This document shows, piece by piece, positions 6,754 to 16,373 of a stretch of DNA of 64,000 nt; within the stretch, counting starts at the first letter, position 1; each line of letters begins with the position of its first letter. The translations under genes and the position numbers were made by a program. Source of the stretch: Lysobacterales bacterium (lineage in GTDB: Bacteria; Pseudomonadota; Gammaproteobacteria; Xanthomonadales; Xanthomonadaceae); the NCBI GenBank assembly GCA_017302135.1, contig JAFLDZ010000004.1, forward strand, positions 186,001 through 250,000. The letters are read 5' to 3'. The notes under the pieces are model-generated. The model saw only the letters and a list, made by a program, of their open reading frames with translations. It searched no databases and was not told the origin of the DNA.

Positions 6754-9657
6754 ATGGATGATCTTGCTGGAATTCTGATCCTGCTGGGCCTTGCGGTACT
6801 CACGGTGCCCCTGCTGTTGGTGATGGCGCTGATCAAGATCGGCAACGCAAAACTCAGGATCGATGCGCTCGAACGCGACGTACAGCGTCTGCAGGCCCGG
6901 GTCCTCCATATCGAATCCTCGCGCCCCGCGCCAGCGGTATCGGAACCCGCCGACGCGCAGGAAAGCGTATTCCAGCCTCCGCCCCGTGCGCAGCCCGCCG
7001 CCGCACCGCCCCCACCGACGCGCATCGATACGCCCGAATCGTCTCTCGATGCGCCGATCACCGGTCGCGCCCGTTTCGACGTGCCGGAGTCTCCGCTGCC
7101 GGAGACGCCCAGACCCGAAACCGTTTCCGCAGCGGGCATGCCACCGCCGTTGCCGCCCGAGCGCGCAGCGCCTGCTGCCGCCGCAACGGTATCCCAGGCG
7201 CCGCCTCGTCCGCAGCGCCCGCCGCCTGCGCCGCCGGCCGATCCCTTCGCCCCCATCATCGACGGCGTCCGCCGCTGGTTCACCGAGGGCAACGTACCGG
7301 TGAAGATCGGCATGCTGGTGCTGCTGGCCGGCGTCGCCGCGCTGTTGAAATACGCCAGCGACCAGCACTGGCTGGTGGTACCGATCGAATTGCGTCTGGC
7401 CGGGATCGCGGCGGCCGCCATCGGCGGGCTGGTGTTCGCGTGGCGGCAGCGCGAAACGCGGCGATCGTTCTCGCTGTCGCTGCAGGGCGGCGCCATCGGC
7501 GTGCTGATGCTGGTGACCTTCGCGGCCTTCAAGCTGTACGACCTGATTCCCGCAAGCGCCGCATTCGGCATCACCATTGCGCTGGTCGCCGGGCTGGGTG
7601 TGCTGGCGGTGCTGCAGAACGCGTTGGCGCTGGCGGTCTTCGGCATCCTCGCCGGTTTCCTCGCGCCGATCTGGCTGTCCACCGGCAGCGGCAATCACGT
7701 CGCGCTCTTCGGCTATTACGCGGTCCTGAATCTCGGCATCTTCGGTATCGCCTGGGCGCAATCGAAAGGGCAGGGCCCGTGGAAATTGCTCAATATTCTC
7801 GGCTTCGTCTTCACCTTCGGTATCGGCACGCTGTGGGGCGTGCTGCAGTACAAACCGGAGAAATTCGCGACCACCGAACCCTTCCTGCTGCTGTTCTTCG
7901 CGCTGTATCTGCTGATTCCGATCTTCTACGCGCGCGGCCGCAGCCAACGCGACGACAACGCCCATGGGCTGGTCGACGGTACGCTGGTGTTCGGCACGCC
8001 GCTGGTGGCGTTCTCGCTGCAGGCCGGTCTGCTGCATGGCGGCGTTTTCGGCGACAGCCGCATGCCGCTGGCGCTGTCGGCGCTCGGTGCCGCCGCGATC
8101 TACGCGCTGCTGGCGGCGTTCCTGCGTGGGCGTGGACGCTTCTCGTCGCTGGTCGACAGCTACGCGGTGCTTGCGGTCGGTTTCTCGACGCTGTCGGTGC
8201 CGCTGGCGCTGTCGGCGCGCGCGACCGCCAGCGTGTTCGCGCTGGAAGGCGCGGCGCTGGTGTGGCTGGGCGTGCGTCAGGACCGTCGTTTGCCGCAGAT
8301 TTCCGGTCTGCTGCTGCAGTTCGGTGCGGCCCTGGCCTTCGTGCTGGGCATCGGCGGCATCAGCAGCGGCTTCTCGCCGATGGGCACGATGGTGGACACG
8401 CCGATCGCCAACCCTGCGTTCATGGCGGCGCTGCTGATCGCACTCGCCGGTTTCGCCACTGCGTGGACCTATCGCAACACGCTCGACAATGGTCTGGTCG
8501 GCATGCCCACGCTGTGGGCCTTCGGCTGGTGGACGTTCGCCGGTCTGAATGAAATCGGCGAATACGTGTCGTACGAGTATCGCGTCGACGCGATGTTCGC
8601 CTTCATGACCCTCACCGCCTGGATCGCGGCGGAACTGCGCCGTCGTTTCGACGACATGACCCTGCTGGGTGGTCTCGCCGCGATGACGCTGCTGTTGGGC
8701 GTGCCGTTCGCGATGGTGCAATCGGCCGAGCATTCGTATCCGTTCCGCGAATGGGGCGCGGCGGCGTGGCTGGTGTACGCAGCGCTCGGTTGGCGCGCGC
8801 TGATCTGCCTGCGCGATACCGGCACCGGCGTGCGCCTGTTCGCGCACGGCGGCTGGTTCTGGTCGTGGGTCACCGCGCTGGCGCTGGCGGCCTTCCATCT
8901 GGTGTATCGCACCGAGGCGGACTTCGCCGATTCGGCGGTGGTCGTGCAGACGATGGGCGATGGTTGGCGGATGCTCGCATTGGGTCTGCCGGTCTTCGTG
9001 TTCGCCGCGCTGCTGCAGTTGCGACCTGCGTTGCTGGCGCCGCCGCTGGCGCGCGGTTTCGAGGACTACCGCAAGCTGCTGTCCGCCTCGGCGTGGGTCG
9101 TGCTGGCGACGTTCTGGCTGCTGTCGCTGTTGTTCCCCGGCGACAGTGCGCCGCTGCCGTGGGTGAGTCTGCTCAATCCGCTTGAATTGCTGCAGATCGC
9201 GGTGCTCGCACTGTTGGCGCAGCGCGCATGGGCTGGACGCGGAGTGCATGCGCCCCGCATCGGTGCAACGAACGTCGGTGTGCCGGTGTTCGCGCTGGCG
9301 GCCTTCGTCTGGATCACGTTCGCCACGCTGCGCGCGACCCACCAGTGGGGCCACGCGTCGTGGTCGCCGTCGATGCTCGACGACTACATCGTGCAGACCG
9401 CGCTGACCGTGGTCTGGAGCGTGCTGGGCGTACTCGGCTGGATCTTCGGTTCGCGCCGTGGCGATCGACTGCTCTGGGGCGCGGGCGCGGTGCTGATGGG
9501 CGTCGTTCTGCTGAAGCTGCTGCTGATCGACCGCAGCCATCTGGGCAATCTGTTCGGCATCGTTTCTTTCATCGCGTACGGTCTGCTGTGTACGGCCGTG
9601 GGGTATTTCGCCCCGGCACCGCCGCGGCGCGCGGCATCTGCGGAGGTTTCGGCATGA
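6754..9657 (+). CDS. DUF2339 polytopic membrane protein
   Basis: A 967-residue membrane protein. One N-terminal helix (residues 5-27) is followed by a short coiled coil (LRIDALERDVQRLQARV), then a Pro/Ala-rich linker to about residue 165. From DGVRRWFTEGNVPVKIGMLVLLAGVAALLKYASD onward there are more than twenty hydrophobic helices. This is the layout of the DUF2339 family, whose biochemical role is unknown. Its stop overlaps the start of the DUF3999 gene by ATGA, so the two are translationally coupled and the products probably work together in the envelope. Confidence 0.85.
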   Translation: MDDLAGILILLGLAVLTVPLLLVMALIKIGNAKLRIDALERDVQRLQARVLHIESSRPAPAVSEPADAQESVFQPPPRAQPAAAPPPPTRIDTPESSLDAPITGRARFDVPESPLPETPRPETVSAAGMPPPLPPERAAPAAAATVSQAPPRPQRPPPAPPADPFAPIIDGVRRWFTEGNVPVKIGMLVLLAGVAALLKYASDQHWLVVPIELRLAGIAAAAIGGLVFAWRQRETRRSFSLSLQGGAIGVLMLVTFAAFKLYDLIPASAAFGITIALVAGLGVLAVLQNALALAVFGILAGFLAPIWLSTGSGNHVALFGYYAVLNLGIFGIAWAQSKGQGPWKLLNILGFVFTFGIGTLWGVLQYKPEKFATTEPFLLLFFALYLLIPIFYARGRSQRDDNAHGLVDGTLVFGTPLVAFSLQAGLLHGGVFGDSRMPLALSALGAAAIYALLAAFLRGRGRFSSLVDSYAVLAVGFSTLSVPLALSARATASVFALEGAALVWLGVRQDRRLPQISGLLLQFGAALAFVLGIGGISSGFSPMGTMVDTPIANPAFMAALLIALAGFATAWTYRNTLDNGLVGMPTLWAFGWWTFAGLNEIGEYVSYEYRVDAMFAFMTLTAWIAAELRRRFDDMTLLGGLAAMTLLLGVPFAMVQSAEHSYPFREWGAAAWLVYAALGWRALICLRDTGTGVRLFAHGGWFWSWVTALALAAFHLVYRTEADFADSAVVVQTMGDGWRMLALGLPVFVFAALLQLRPALLAPPLARGFEDYRKLLSASAWVVLATFWLLSLLFPGDSAPLPWVSLLNPLELLQIAVLALLAQRAWAGRGVHAPRIGATNVGVPVFALAAFVWITFATLRATHQWGHASWSPSMLDDYIVQTALTVVWSVLGVLGWIFGSRRGDRLLWGAGAVLMGVVLLKLLLIDRSHLGNLFGIVSFIAYGLLCTAVGYFAPAPPRRAASAEVSA

Positions 9658-11081
9658 ATCGTACCCACGGCACCCGCTCGAAGTTCGCGGTCGTCTTCGC
9701 GTCCGCGCTGAGCGTCGCGTTCGCGGCCGCTGCGGCGCAGCCTGAGACGAGCGGCGACTACGCCTACCGCTGGCCGCTGAAGGCCGAGGGCCAGAATGCG
9801 GCGTGGCAGTTCGAGTTGACCCCGGAGGTCTACGCAGCGCTGATCGATCCGGGACTGGGCGATTTCGATGTCGTCAACGCCGACGGCCAATCGGTGCCGG
9901 TGGCGCGGTTGACGGTCGATCCGACTGCGCTGCCGGGTGTCGCCCAGGTGGCGTTGCCGGTGTTCGCGCTGCCGCGCATCAATGGCGACGGCGGTCGCGA
10001 CGATCTGTCGCTGCGGCTGGAACGCGACATGGATGGACGCCTGCGCATGCTGCAGGCGGATGTCACATCGACGGCGGCGCAGACGAAGATCGATTACGTG
10101 ATGGACGCGGACATCAGCCGCGATCCGAAGCGCCCGTCGACGGTGGATCGCCTCGATCTGAACTGGCCCGAGGGCGGCGATGTCAATGCGCGCTTCGCGG
10201 TGGAAGGCAGCGAAGACCTGCAGCAATGGCAGACATTGGTGGATGCCGCCGCCGTGGTGTCGCTGCGCCGCAGCGGTGCGGTGCTGCAGCGGCGCGATAT
10301 CGCGCTGCCGACCACCTCGCTGCGCTACCTGCGGCTGCGCCAGTTGGATGGCGACCCGGTGCCCGGTCTGCAGGTCACCGCACGGCGTACCCGCGCCGGC
10401 GTGTCGTCGCCGCAATGGAAGCGGCTGCGCGCCGATTTCGTCGACAGCGGTCGCGACGAGGTGGGCAAGGATCATGTCTATCGCTACCGCTTGCCGGCCA
10501 AACTGCCGGTCGGTCGGATCGATGTCACGCTCGGTACCGACAACGGCACCGCCGAGGTGATCGTCGATGCGCAGAGCGGGGCACCCGGCAGCGAGATATG
10601 GACGCCGATCGGACGCACGCTGCTGTTCCGGCTGCAGCAGGAAGGTGTGCGTATCGACAACGAGGACTATGTGCTCACCTCGGCGCTGGCCGCGCGCGAA
10701 TGGCGCCTGCGCAGCCCGATCGAACTGGTGCCGTCGCCGTCGATGGAAGTGGCGTACCTGCCGGATCGGTTCGTATTCCTCGCCCAGGGCCGTGGCCCGT
10801 ACACGCTGGTCGCGGGCAGCCGCAACGCGCGGCGGACATCGCTGCCGGTCGAGCAGGCGCTGGCGCCGCTGCGCACCCGCCTCGGCAAGGATTGGACGCC
10901 GCCGGTGGCGACGCTCGGCGCGCGCGGCGCTGCCGCCGGGACCGCTGCGTATGCCGAACAGGCGAAGCCGACCGACTGGCGCAGCTGGCTGTTGTGGGGG
11001 TTCCTGATCGTCGGCGCCGCGATCGTCGGTGGCTTCGCGCTGAGCCTGCTGCGGCAGCAGAAGCCTCCTGTGGAGTCCTGA
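9654..11081 (+). CDS. DUF3999 exported membrane-anchored protein
   Basis: A 475-residue protein starting at the ATG that overlaps the DUF2339 stop. Residues 1-28 are a signal peptide (VVFASALSVAFAAAAAQ). The long extracytoplasmic part is rich in beta-strand-like sequence, and a C-terminal helix (SWLLWGFLIVGAAIVGGFALSLL) anchors it before a short basic tail. DUF3999 proteins are regularly paired with DUF2339 membrane proteins; the function of the pair is not established. Periplasmic location is inferred from the topology. Confidence 0.82.
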   Translation: MNRTHGTRSKFAVVFASALSVAFAAAAAQPETSGDYAYRWPLKAEGQNAAWQFELTPEVYAALIDPGLGDFDVVNADGQSVPVARLTVDPTALPGVAQVALPVFALPRINGDGGRDDLSLRLERDMDGRLRMLQADVTSTAAQTKIDYVMDADISRDPKRPSTVDRLDLNWPEGGDVNARFAVEGSEDLQQWQTLVDAAAVVSLRRSGAVLQRRDIALPTTSLRYLRLRQLDGDPVPGLQVTARRTRAGVSSPQWKRLRADFVDSGRDEVGKDHVYRYRLPAKLPVGRIDVTLGTDNGTAEVIVDAQSGAPGSEIWTPIGRTLLFRLQQEGVRIDNEDYVLTSALAAREWRLRSPIELVPSPSMEVAYLPDRFVFLAQGRGPYTLVAGSRNARRTSLPVEQALAPLRTRLGKDWTPPVATLGARGAAAGTAAYAEQAKPTDWRSWLLWGFLIVGAAIVGGFALSLLRQQKPPVES

Positions 11082-11175
11082 TCGGAAGATTCGGGAGATC
11101 GGATCGGGCTGCGCCGTTTGATAGGGCGGCACCGGAACGGGGACAATGAGCGTCTTCGTTCCCGGAGTCCCCCGC

Positions 11176-12351
11176 ATGACCATCGTCCGCATGTCCGATC
11201 TCGATCTCGCCGGCAAGCGCGTGTTGATCCGCCAGGATCTCAACGTGCCTGTCGCCGACGGCAACGTCACCTCCGACCAGCGCATCGTCGCTTCGCTGCC
11301 CACGCTGAAGCTCGCGCTGGAGCGCGGCGCGGCGGTGATGGTGATGTCGCATCTCGGCCGGCCGAAGGAAGGGGTGTGGAGCGAAGCCGATTCGCTGGCG
11401 CCGGTCGCGAAGCGGCTGGGCGAACTGCTCGGTCGCGACGTGCCGCTGGTGAAGGATTGGCTCGATGGCGTGAATGTGGCGCCCGGCCAACTGGTGCTGC
11501 TGGAAAACTGTCGCATGAATGTCGGCGAGGGCAAGGACGACGAGGCGCTGTCGCAGAAGTACGCCGCGCTGTGCGACGTGTTCGTGATGGACGCCTTCGG
11601 CACCGCGCATCGCGCGCAGGCCTCCACCCACGGTGTGATCAAGTTCGCGACGCAGGCCGCAGGCGGCCCGCTGCTGATGGCCGAACTCGACGCGCTGGCG
11701 AAAGCGCTGGAACATCCGGCGCGCCCGCTGCTGGCCATCGTCGCCGGCAGCAAGGTCAGCACCAAGCTCGAACTGCTGTCGTCGCTGGTCTCGAAAGTCG
11801 ACCAACTGATCGTCGGCGGCGGCATCGCCAACACCTTCATCGCCGCGATGGGCTACGGCGTGGGCAAGTCGCTGGTCGAAATGGATCTGCTCGACACCGC
11901 GCGCCAGATCATCGCCGACGCCAAAGCGCGCGGCGCCGATATTCCGATCCCCGGCGATGTCGTGGTCGCATCCGCGTTTGCCGCCGATGCGCCGGCCACG
12001 ATCAAGCCCGTGGATGCGGTGACTGTGGACGACATGATCCTCGACATCGGCCCCGACACCGCCGCGCGCTATGCCGCGCTGATCAAGAGCGCCGGCACCG
12101 TGGTCTGGAACGGCCCGGTCGGCGTGTTCGAATTCGACGCCTTCGGCAAAGGCACGGAAACGCTGGCGCGCGCGATCGCGGACAGCAGCGCGTTCTCGAT
12201 CGCCGGTGGCGGCGACACGCTGGCGGCGGTGGACAAATACGGCATCAAGGATGAAGTCTCGTACATCTCCACCGGCGGCGGCGCGTTCCTCGAATTCCTC
12301 GAAGGCAAGACCTTGCCCGCAGTGGCGGCGCTGCAGGCGAGAGCATCTTGA
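11176..12351 (+). CDS. pgk: Phosphoglycerate kinase
   Basis: A 391-residue cytoplasmic glycolytic kinase that interconverts 1,3-bisphosphoglycerate + ADP and 3-phosphoglycerate + ATP. Visible motifs are the N-terminal [16 protein letters not shown], the substrate-binding [22 protein letters not shown], and the C-terminal nucleotide-site [13 protein letters not shown] followed by [17 protein letters not shown]. The ATG at 11176 gives [11 protein letters not shown], which aligns with the E. coli start. It is followed at a distance by pyk and a class I aldolase on the same strand, a glycolytic cluster typical of Xanthomonadaceae. Confidence 0.98.
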   Translation: MTIVRMSDLDLAGKRVLIRQDLNVPVADGNVTSDQRIVASLPTLKLALERGAAVMVMSHLGRPKEGVWSEADSLAPVAKRLGELLGRDVPLVKDWLDGVNVAPGQLVLLENCRMNVGEGKDDEALSQKYAALCDVFVMDAFGTAHRAQASTHGVIKFATQAAGGPLLMAELDALAKALEHPARPLLAIVAGSKVSTKLELLSSLVSKVDQLIVGGGIANTFIAAMGYGVGKSLVEMDLLDTARQIIADAKARGADIPIPGDVVVASAFAADAPATIKPVDAVTVDDMILDIGPDTAARYAALIKSAGTVVWNGPVGVFEFDAFGKGTETLARAIADSSAFSIAGGGDTLAAVDKYGIKDEVSYISTGGGAFLEFLEGKTLPAVAALQARAS

Positions 12352-12478
12352 CGCTGTGCCTCGGTCGTTGCCGTTCTGGATGATGCGCTTCGTGACTTTC
12401 GTAACAACGGCTTTACCTTCGCGGTCCTAAGCTCGCGCTGCAGCCATCCGGCTGCGCATGGCACAGGAGTGCAGAATC

Positions 12479-12700
12479 ATGAAGATGCAACGCAAACTCG
12501 CGCTATCGGTTCTGGTGTCGTTGGCATTCATGTCCGCGACGGCAATCGCCGGTGGCTGCCTGCAGGGCACGTGGCATTATCTCGACGCCAGCGGACGCGT
12601 GGTCGGCGAGCAGACCGTCGGCTGTGGCGAACTGGACGGCAGTTGGGGCGTCGTCACCGCACGGACTTCCTTCACGCAGGGCTGCGCCAGCAGTTTCTGA
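12479..12700 (+). CDS. Small secreted cysteine-containing protein (possibly DUF6289-like)
   Basis: A 73-residue protein with a clear signal peptide (residues 1-24, LALSVLVSLAFMSATAIAG) and a short mature part of about 49 residues with three Cys (GGCLQG, VGCGEL, QGCASS). CAGGAG lies 9 bases before the ATG at 12479, which is preferred to the in-frame ATG at 12458. The mature part (YLDASGRVVGEQTVGCGE) resembles small exported peptides of Xanthomonadaceae grouped as DUF6289, though this is from memory only. A strong terminator follows. Function unknown. Confidence 0.7.
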   Translation: MKMQRKLALSVLVSLAFMSATAIAGGCLQGTWHYLDASGRVVGEQTVGCGELDGSWGVVTARTSFTQGCASSF

Positions 12701-12728
12701 GTCGATGAATCCGGTGCAAACCCGCGAG

Positions 12729-12757
12729 GGCCCGGCTGATCCCGGGCCTTCGTTTTT
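12729..12757 (+). terminator. Rho-independent terminator after the small secreted protein
   Basis: Perfect 7-bp stem GGCCCGG (12729-12735) / CCGGGCC (12742-12748) with a 6-base loop, followed by TTCGTTTTT. Confidence 0.85.
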
Positions 12758-12848
12758 GGTGGATGCACTGCCCGGACGCGTGTTGCCATGCGACCGCTCT
12801 CCACGATGTTTGATGCTTCCTTTATTTTCGGACTGTTGAACCGACGCC

Positions 12849-13490
12849 ATGAAAAAGCTTTTCTTCGACCTCGACGGTACCCTGATCGATTCCGCCGTCG
12901 GCATCACCCGCTGCGTGGCGTATTCGCTTGAACGCATGGGTCATCCGGGGCTGCCCGATGCGGCATTGCGCAGTTGGATCGGCCCCGCGCTGCGCGTGAG
13001 TTACGCCGCGCTGTTCGACAGCACCGCCGATATCGAACGCGCGGTCGAGCTGTATCGCGAGCGGTTCGAGATCGAAGGCTGGCGCGAGCACGCCATCTAC
13101 GACGGTATCGGCGATGCGGTGGAAGCGGTGCACGCCGCCGGTTATCGGCTTGCGGTGGTCACCGCCAAGAACGAGCCGCACGCGCGCAGGATCGTGGACA
13201 CGCTGCCGTTCGGTCGCCGCTTCGAGGACATCATCGGCGCGACCCCCGATGGCCGCATCAGTCACAAGCCCGAATTGATCGCCGAGGCGCTGGCACGGCT
13301 CGGGCTGCAGTCGGACCGCTGCATCATGATCGGCGACCGCCATCTCGATATCGAAGGTGCGCTGCACCATGGGATGCGCGGGATCGGCGTGCTCTGGGGA
13401 TTCGGCAGCGAGGACGAGCTGCGCGAAGCAGGCGCGTACGCACTGGTACGGACCCCGGATGCGCTGCCGACGCTGCTGTCCGGCGCATGA
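12849..13490 (+). CDS. HAD-superfamily phosphatase, phosphoglycolate-phosphatase-like
   Basis: A 213-residue HAD hydrolase. Motif I is FFDLDGTLIDS at residues 5-15 with nucleophile Asp7 and Asp9; motif II is the Thr of VVTAKN; the motif III Lys is in ISHKPELI; motif IV is MIGDRHLDIEGA. The helical cap (type C1) between motifs I and II fits the Gph/5'-nucleotidase branch. The natural substrate cannot be told from sequence; phosphoglycolate or a nucleotide is possible. It is a stand-alone gene between pgk and pyk. Confidence 0.88.
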   Translation: MKKLFFDLDGTLIDSAVGITRCVAYSLERMGHPGLPDAALRSWIGPALRVSYAALFDSTADIERAVELYRERFEIEGWREHAIYDGIGDAVEAVHAAGYRLAVVTAKNEPHARRIVDTLPFGRRFEDIIGATPDGRISHKPELIAEALARLGLQSDRCIMIGDRHLDIEGALHHGMRGIGVLWGFGSEDELREAGAYALVRTPDALPTLLSGA

Positions 13491-13592
13491 GCGGCGCCGC
13501 GCCGCGATGTCTGCGGATGTGATCGTTTACAGCGGCATGGCCGTCTGAATCGACATGCCGGCATGTTACGGTTGGGCGATCAGGAGATCGAC

Positions 13593-13622
13593 ATGACCCA
13601 GCAAAGCATGACCCAGCAAAGC
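13593..13622 (+). repeat. 15-bp tandem duplication at the pyk start codon
   Basis: Two exact copies of ATGACCCAGCAAAGC stand head to tail and encode MTQQS twice, so two in-frame ATGs are available 15 bp apart. The upstream one has the better-placed AGGAG. Confidence 0.9.
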
Positions 13623-15104
13623 CCGACGCAAAAGACCCCGACCGAACAACGCCGCCGTACCAAGATCCTCGCCACCCTCGGCCCCGCCACCGACGCCCCG
13701 GGCGTCCTCGATGCGCTGCTGCGCGCGGGAGTGGATGTGGTTCGGCTCAATTTTTCGCACGGCGATCCGGCCGCGCAGATCGCCCGCGCCGAGGCCGTGC
13801 GCGCCGCCGCCGAGCGCGTCGGTACCGAAGTCGGCATCCTGGCCGATCTGCCCGGCCCGAAAATCCGCATCGAGAAGTTTGTCAACGACAAGGTGCAGCT
13901 GCGCGCCGGCGAGCGCTTCGATCTGATCGCCAGCGAAGACGCACCGCTCGGCGACCAGCATCAGGTCGGCGTGAGTTATCTCGGCCTGCCCGGCGATGTC
14001 GTCCCCGGCGACACGCTGCTGCTCGACGACGGCGTGGTGCAACTGCAGGTCACTGCCGTCGAAGGCCAGCGCATCATCACCACCGTGCTCAACGACAGCG
14101 AACTGTCGAATCGCAAGGGTCTCAACAAACTCGGCGGCGGTCTGTCGCTGGGCGCGCTGACCGAACGCGACTGCGAACTGATCCAGGTCGCCGCGCAGCT
14201 CAACGCGGATTTCATCGCGGTGAGCTTCTGCCGCAACGCTGCCGACATGAACGAAGCGCGCCGCGTCGCGCGCGCTGCCGGCAGCTCCGCCGCGCTGGTC
14301 GCGAAAGTCGAACGCGCCGAAGCCATCGAGAATCTGGTCGAGATCGTCGACGCCAGCGACGTGGTGATGGTCGCGCGCGGCGATCTGGGCGTGGAAATCG
14401 GCGACGCCGAACTCCCGGGCCTGCAGAAGAAGATCATCCGCGTGGCGCTGGAGCGCGACAAGGTGGTGATCACCGCCACCCAGATGCTGCAGTCGATGGT
14501 CAGCAGTCCGATTCCCACGCGCGCCGAAGTGCTCGACGTCGCCAACGCGGTGATCGACGGCACCGATGCGGTGATGCTGTCGCAGGAAAGCGCCGCCGGC
14601 ATGTATCCGATCAAAGCTGTCGAAGCGCTGGTGCGCATCTGCCTGGGCGCCGAGCGCCAGTTCGAGCACGACACCGATTTCGAATCCGCCCCGCGCAATC
14701 TGCAGCGCGCCGATCAGGCCATTGCGATGACCGCGATGTTCCTGACCGAACACATCGGCGTCGGCGCCATTGTCGCGATGACCGAATCCGGCGGCACCGC
14801 GCGCTTCCTGTCACGGTTTCGCGGCAGGGCCCCGATCTTCGCCTTCGCCCGCGACGGCGGCGCCCGCCGCCGCATGGCGATGATGCGCGACGTGTTCCCC
14901 ATGGATTACGACAGCCGCGGCCAGACCCCGCGCCAGGCCGCGCGCGGCAGCATCCGCAAACTCGTCGAAGCCAATCTGCTCAAAGCCGGCGACCGCGTGG
15001 TGTTCACCAGCGGCGAGCATATGGAAACCCACGGCGCCACGAATACGCTGCGGTTGCTGCAAGTGGGCGAGGATGGGACTGCGGAGGGGTTGGGGGAGTT
15101 GTAA
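13593..15104 (+). CDS. pyk: Pyruvate kinase
   Basis: A 503-residue pyruvate kinase converting phosphoenolpyruvate + ADP to pyruvate + ATP. Motifs: TKILATLGPATD, VDVVRLNFSHG, ADLPGPKIRIEKF, the catalytic-site VAKVERAEAIENL and MVARGDLGVEIG, and ITATQMLQSM. The C-terminal allosteric domain is present (FLTEHIGVGAIVAMTESGGTARFLSRFR). AGGAG at 13582-13586 sits 6 bases before the ATG at 13593. The first two pentapeptides, MTQQS-MTQQS, come from an exact 15-bp tandem duplication that also duplicates the start codon, so initiation at 13608 is possible. Confidence 0.97.
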   Translation: MTQQSMTQQSPTQKTPTEQRRRTKILATLGPATDAPGVLDALLRAGVDVVRLNFSHGDPAAQIARAEAVRAAAERVGTEVGILADLPGPKIRIEKFVNDKVQLRAGERFDLIASEDAPLGDQHQVGVSYLGLPGDVVPGDTLLLDDGVVQLQVTAVEGQRIITTVLNDSELSNRKGLNKLGGGLSLGALTERDCELIQVAAQLNADFIAVSFCRNAADMNEARRVARAAGSSAALVAKVERAEAIENLVEIVDASDVVMVARGDLGVEIGDAELPGLQKKIIRVALERDKVVITATQMLQSMVSSPIPTRAEVLDVANAVIDGTDAVMLSQESAAGMYPIKAVEALVRICLGAERQFEHDTDFESAPRNLQRADQAIAMTAMFLTEHIGVGAIVAMTESGGTARFLSRFRGRAPIFAFARDGGARRRMAMMRDVFPMDYDSRGQTPRQAARGSIRKLVEANLLKAGDRVVFTSGEHMETHGATNTLRLLQVGEDGTAEGLGEL

Positions 15105-15112
15105 CGCAAAAG

Positions 15113-15182
15113 CAGGATGGGTGGAGCGCAGCGATACCCATCGCTTTAAACGAACACCGGCGGGCATCGCTACGCTCCACTT
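15113..15182. repeat. Intergenic palindromic repeat, copy A (downstream of pyk)
   Basis: An inverted repeat with arms of about 20 bp: GTGGAGCGCAGCGATACCC (15121-15139) against the reverse complement of 15162-15180, which reads GTGGAGCGTAGCGATGCCC (17 of 19 match). The left arm core recurs inverted at 15805-15839. The type is a familiar dispersed element of GC-rich gammaproteobacteria. It lies within the 233-bp gap after pyk, which otherwise shows nothing clear. Confidence 0.75.
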
Positions 15183-15337
15183 ATTCTGAAGAAGCGGCGA
15201 AACTGATACCGATGCGATTCCGATGCCGAATGGCTAATGATCAACTGTTGTATGGCTCATTTTGAGCCCAGAGCAAAATAACGACAGATCCTACAGCTGA
15301 AATTCGGCTTTCGCTTCATCGATCAGGAATCGAATCC

Positions 15338-15808
15338 ATGGAACCCATCGCCCGTTATCGCGAGAAAAGATTCGAAGGCCGTCGGGATTTTCAATTGTTC
15401 CACGACCGCGTCGTGATCGTTGCGAAGGAATACATGGGCGCCGAGTCGGAGTCTTCGATCATGCTCAACACTCTGGTGGCCGTGCCGAATCGCGCGCGTG
15501 CGCGCGGGTCCGAGTTTTCGTGGGCAGTGATGATGGTGGTTCTTTCGGTTGCATTGCTGCAGAGCGGAACGGTCGATCTCTTTTCGTACTGGGGCGGTAT
15601 GGCAGCCAGTATGGGCGTCAGCGGTGCGCTGATGGGCCTCGTGACCTTCCGCAAGATCGAGTGGGTATGGCTGAATTCGGCCCTCGGCATTCACAGCCTG
15701 AATATTGCGAAATCCGGCCCGGATGCGACGTTTTTCGATGCTTTTGTCGAACGGTTGCTTGCGCAGGTGATTGAAGCAAATAAATCGGTGGACGAAGAGT
15801 TGAAGTAG
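15338..15808 (+). CDS. Hypothetical protein with two membrane helices
   Basis: A 156-residue protein not recognised. A charged N-terminal 60 residues (RYREKRFEGRRDFQLFHDRVVIVAKEYMGAESESSIMLNTL), reminiscent of a small PH-like or signal-sensing cap, precedes two hydrophobic helices (about residues 64-80 and 84-103), then a charged C-terminal helix. The stop codon TAG lies inside a palindromic repeat, and another copy of the same repeat family lies upstream, so the gene sits between two repeat copies. Codon use looks slightly less GC-rich than neighbours. Function unknown. Confidence 0.65.
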   Translation: MEPIARYREKRFEGRRDFQLFHDRVVIVAKEYMGAESESSIMLNTLVAVPNRARARGSEFSWAVMMVVLSVALLQSGTVDLFSYWGGMAASMGVSGALMGLVTFRKIEWVWLNSALGIHSLNIAKSGPDATFFDAFVERLLAQVIEANKSVDEELK

Positions 15809-15839
15809 GATGGGTATCGCTGCGCTCAACTCATCCTAC
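15805..15839. repeat. Intergenic palindromic repeat, copy B
   Basis: GTAGGATG (15805-15812) and CATCCTAC (15832-15839) form the outer stem. The inside contains GGGTATCGCTGCGCTC, the reverse complement of the core in copy A. It overlaps the TAG stop of the preceding gene, so the repeat supplies part of the coding end. Confidence 0.75.
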
Positions 15840-15857
15840 GAATCATTTAATCCGCTC

Positions 15858-16316
15858 ATGACCTCCGAATCCATCACTCTCCGCGAAGCCGCCGAAGCCG
15901 ATGTCGAAGCGCTGCATCGGCTGATCGTCGCCATCGCCGAGCATCACGGCCAGCGCGAATACGTGTTCGTCACCGTCGACGATCTGCGCCGCGACGGCTT
16001 CGGGCCTGCACCGAAATTCGGCGCGGTGCTGGCGGAAGTCGACGGCACGCTGGTCGGCTATGCGACCTATACCTGGAACTACGGCATCTGGCTGGGATCG
16101 ACCTACATGAGCGTCGACGATGTGTACGTGTCGTCGTCGCATCGCAGTCTGGGCATCGGTGAGGCTTTGATGCACCGACTGCAGCAGGTGTGCGCAGAGC
16201 GCGGACTGCATCGGATGAAGTGGGAAGTCGAGCCCGACAACGTCGCCGCGATCCGTTTCTACGAACGGCTGGGCGCCAAGATGCGTACCAAGGGCCTCTT
16301 CTACTGGGAAGCCTGA
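15858..16316 (+). CDS. GNAT-family N-acetyltransferase
   Basis: A 152-residue GNAT acetyltransferase. It begins ITLREAAEADVEALHRLI, the usual beta1-alpha1 of the fold, and carries the acetyl-CoA-binding region VDDVYVSSSHRSLGIGEALMHRL (the R/Q-x-x-G-x-G/A loop is SHRSLGIG). The C-terminal NVAAIRFYERLGAK is also typical. The ATG at 15858 is chosen because upstream residues derive from the adjacent repeat. The substrate is unknown; small GNATs of this kind act on amines, amino acids or protein N-termini. Cytoplasmic. Confidence 0.88.
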   Translation: MTSESITLREAAEADVEALHRLIVAIAEHHGQREYVFVTVDDLRRDGFGPAPKFGAVLAEVDGTLVGYATYTWNYGIWLGSTYMSVDDVYVSSSHRSLGIGEALMHRLQQVCAERGLHRMKWEVEPDNVAAIRFYERLGAKMRTKGLFYWEA

Positions 16317-16373
16317 TCGCGCCGCCGCGAGCGGCGTAAACTGCGCGGCATCGAATCGATCAGCGCCGAATCC

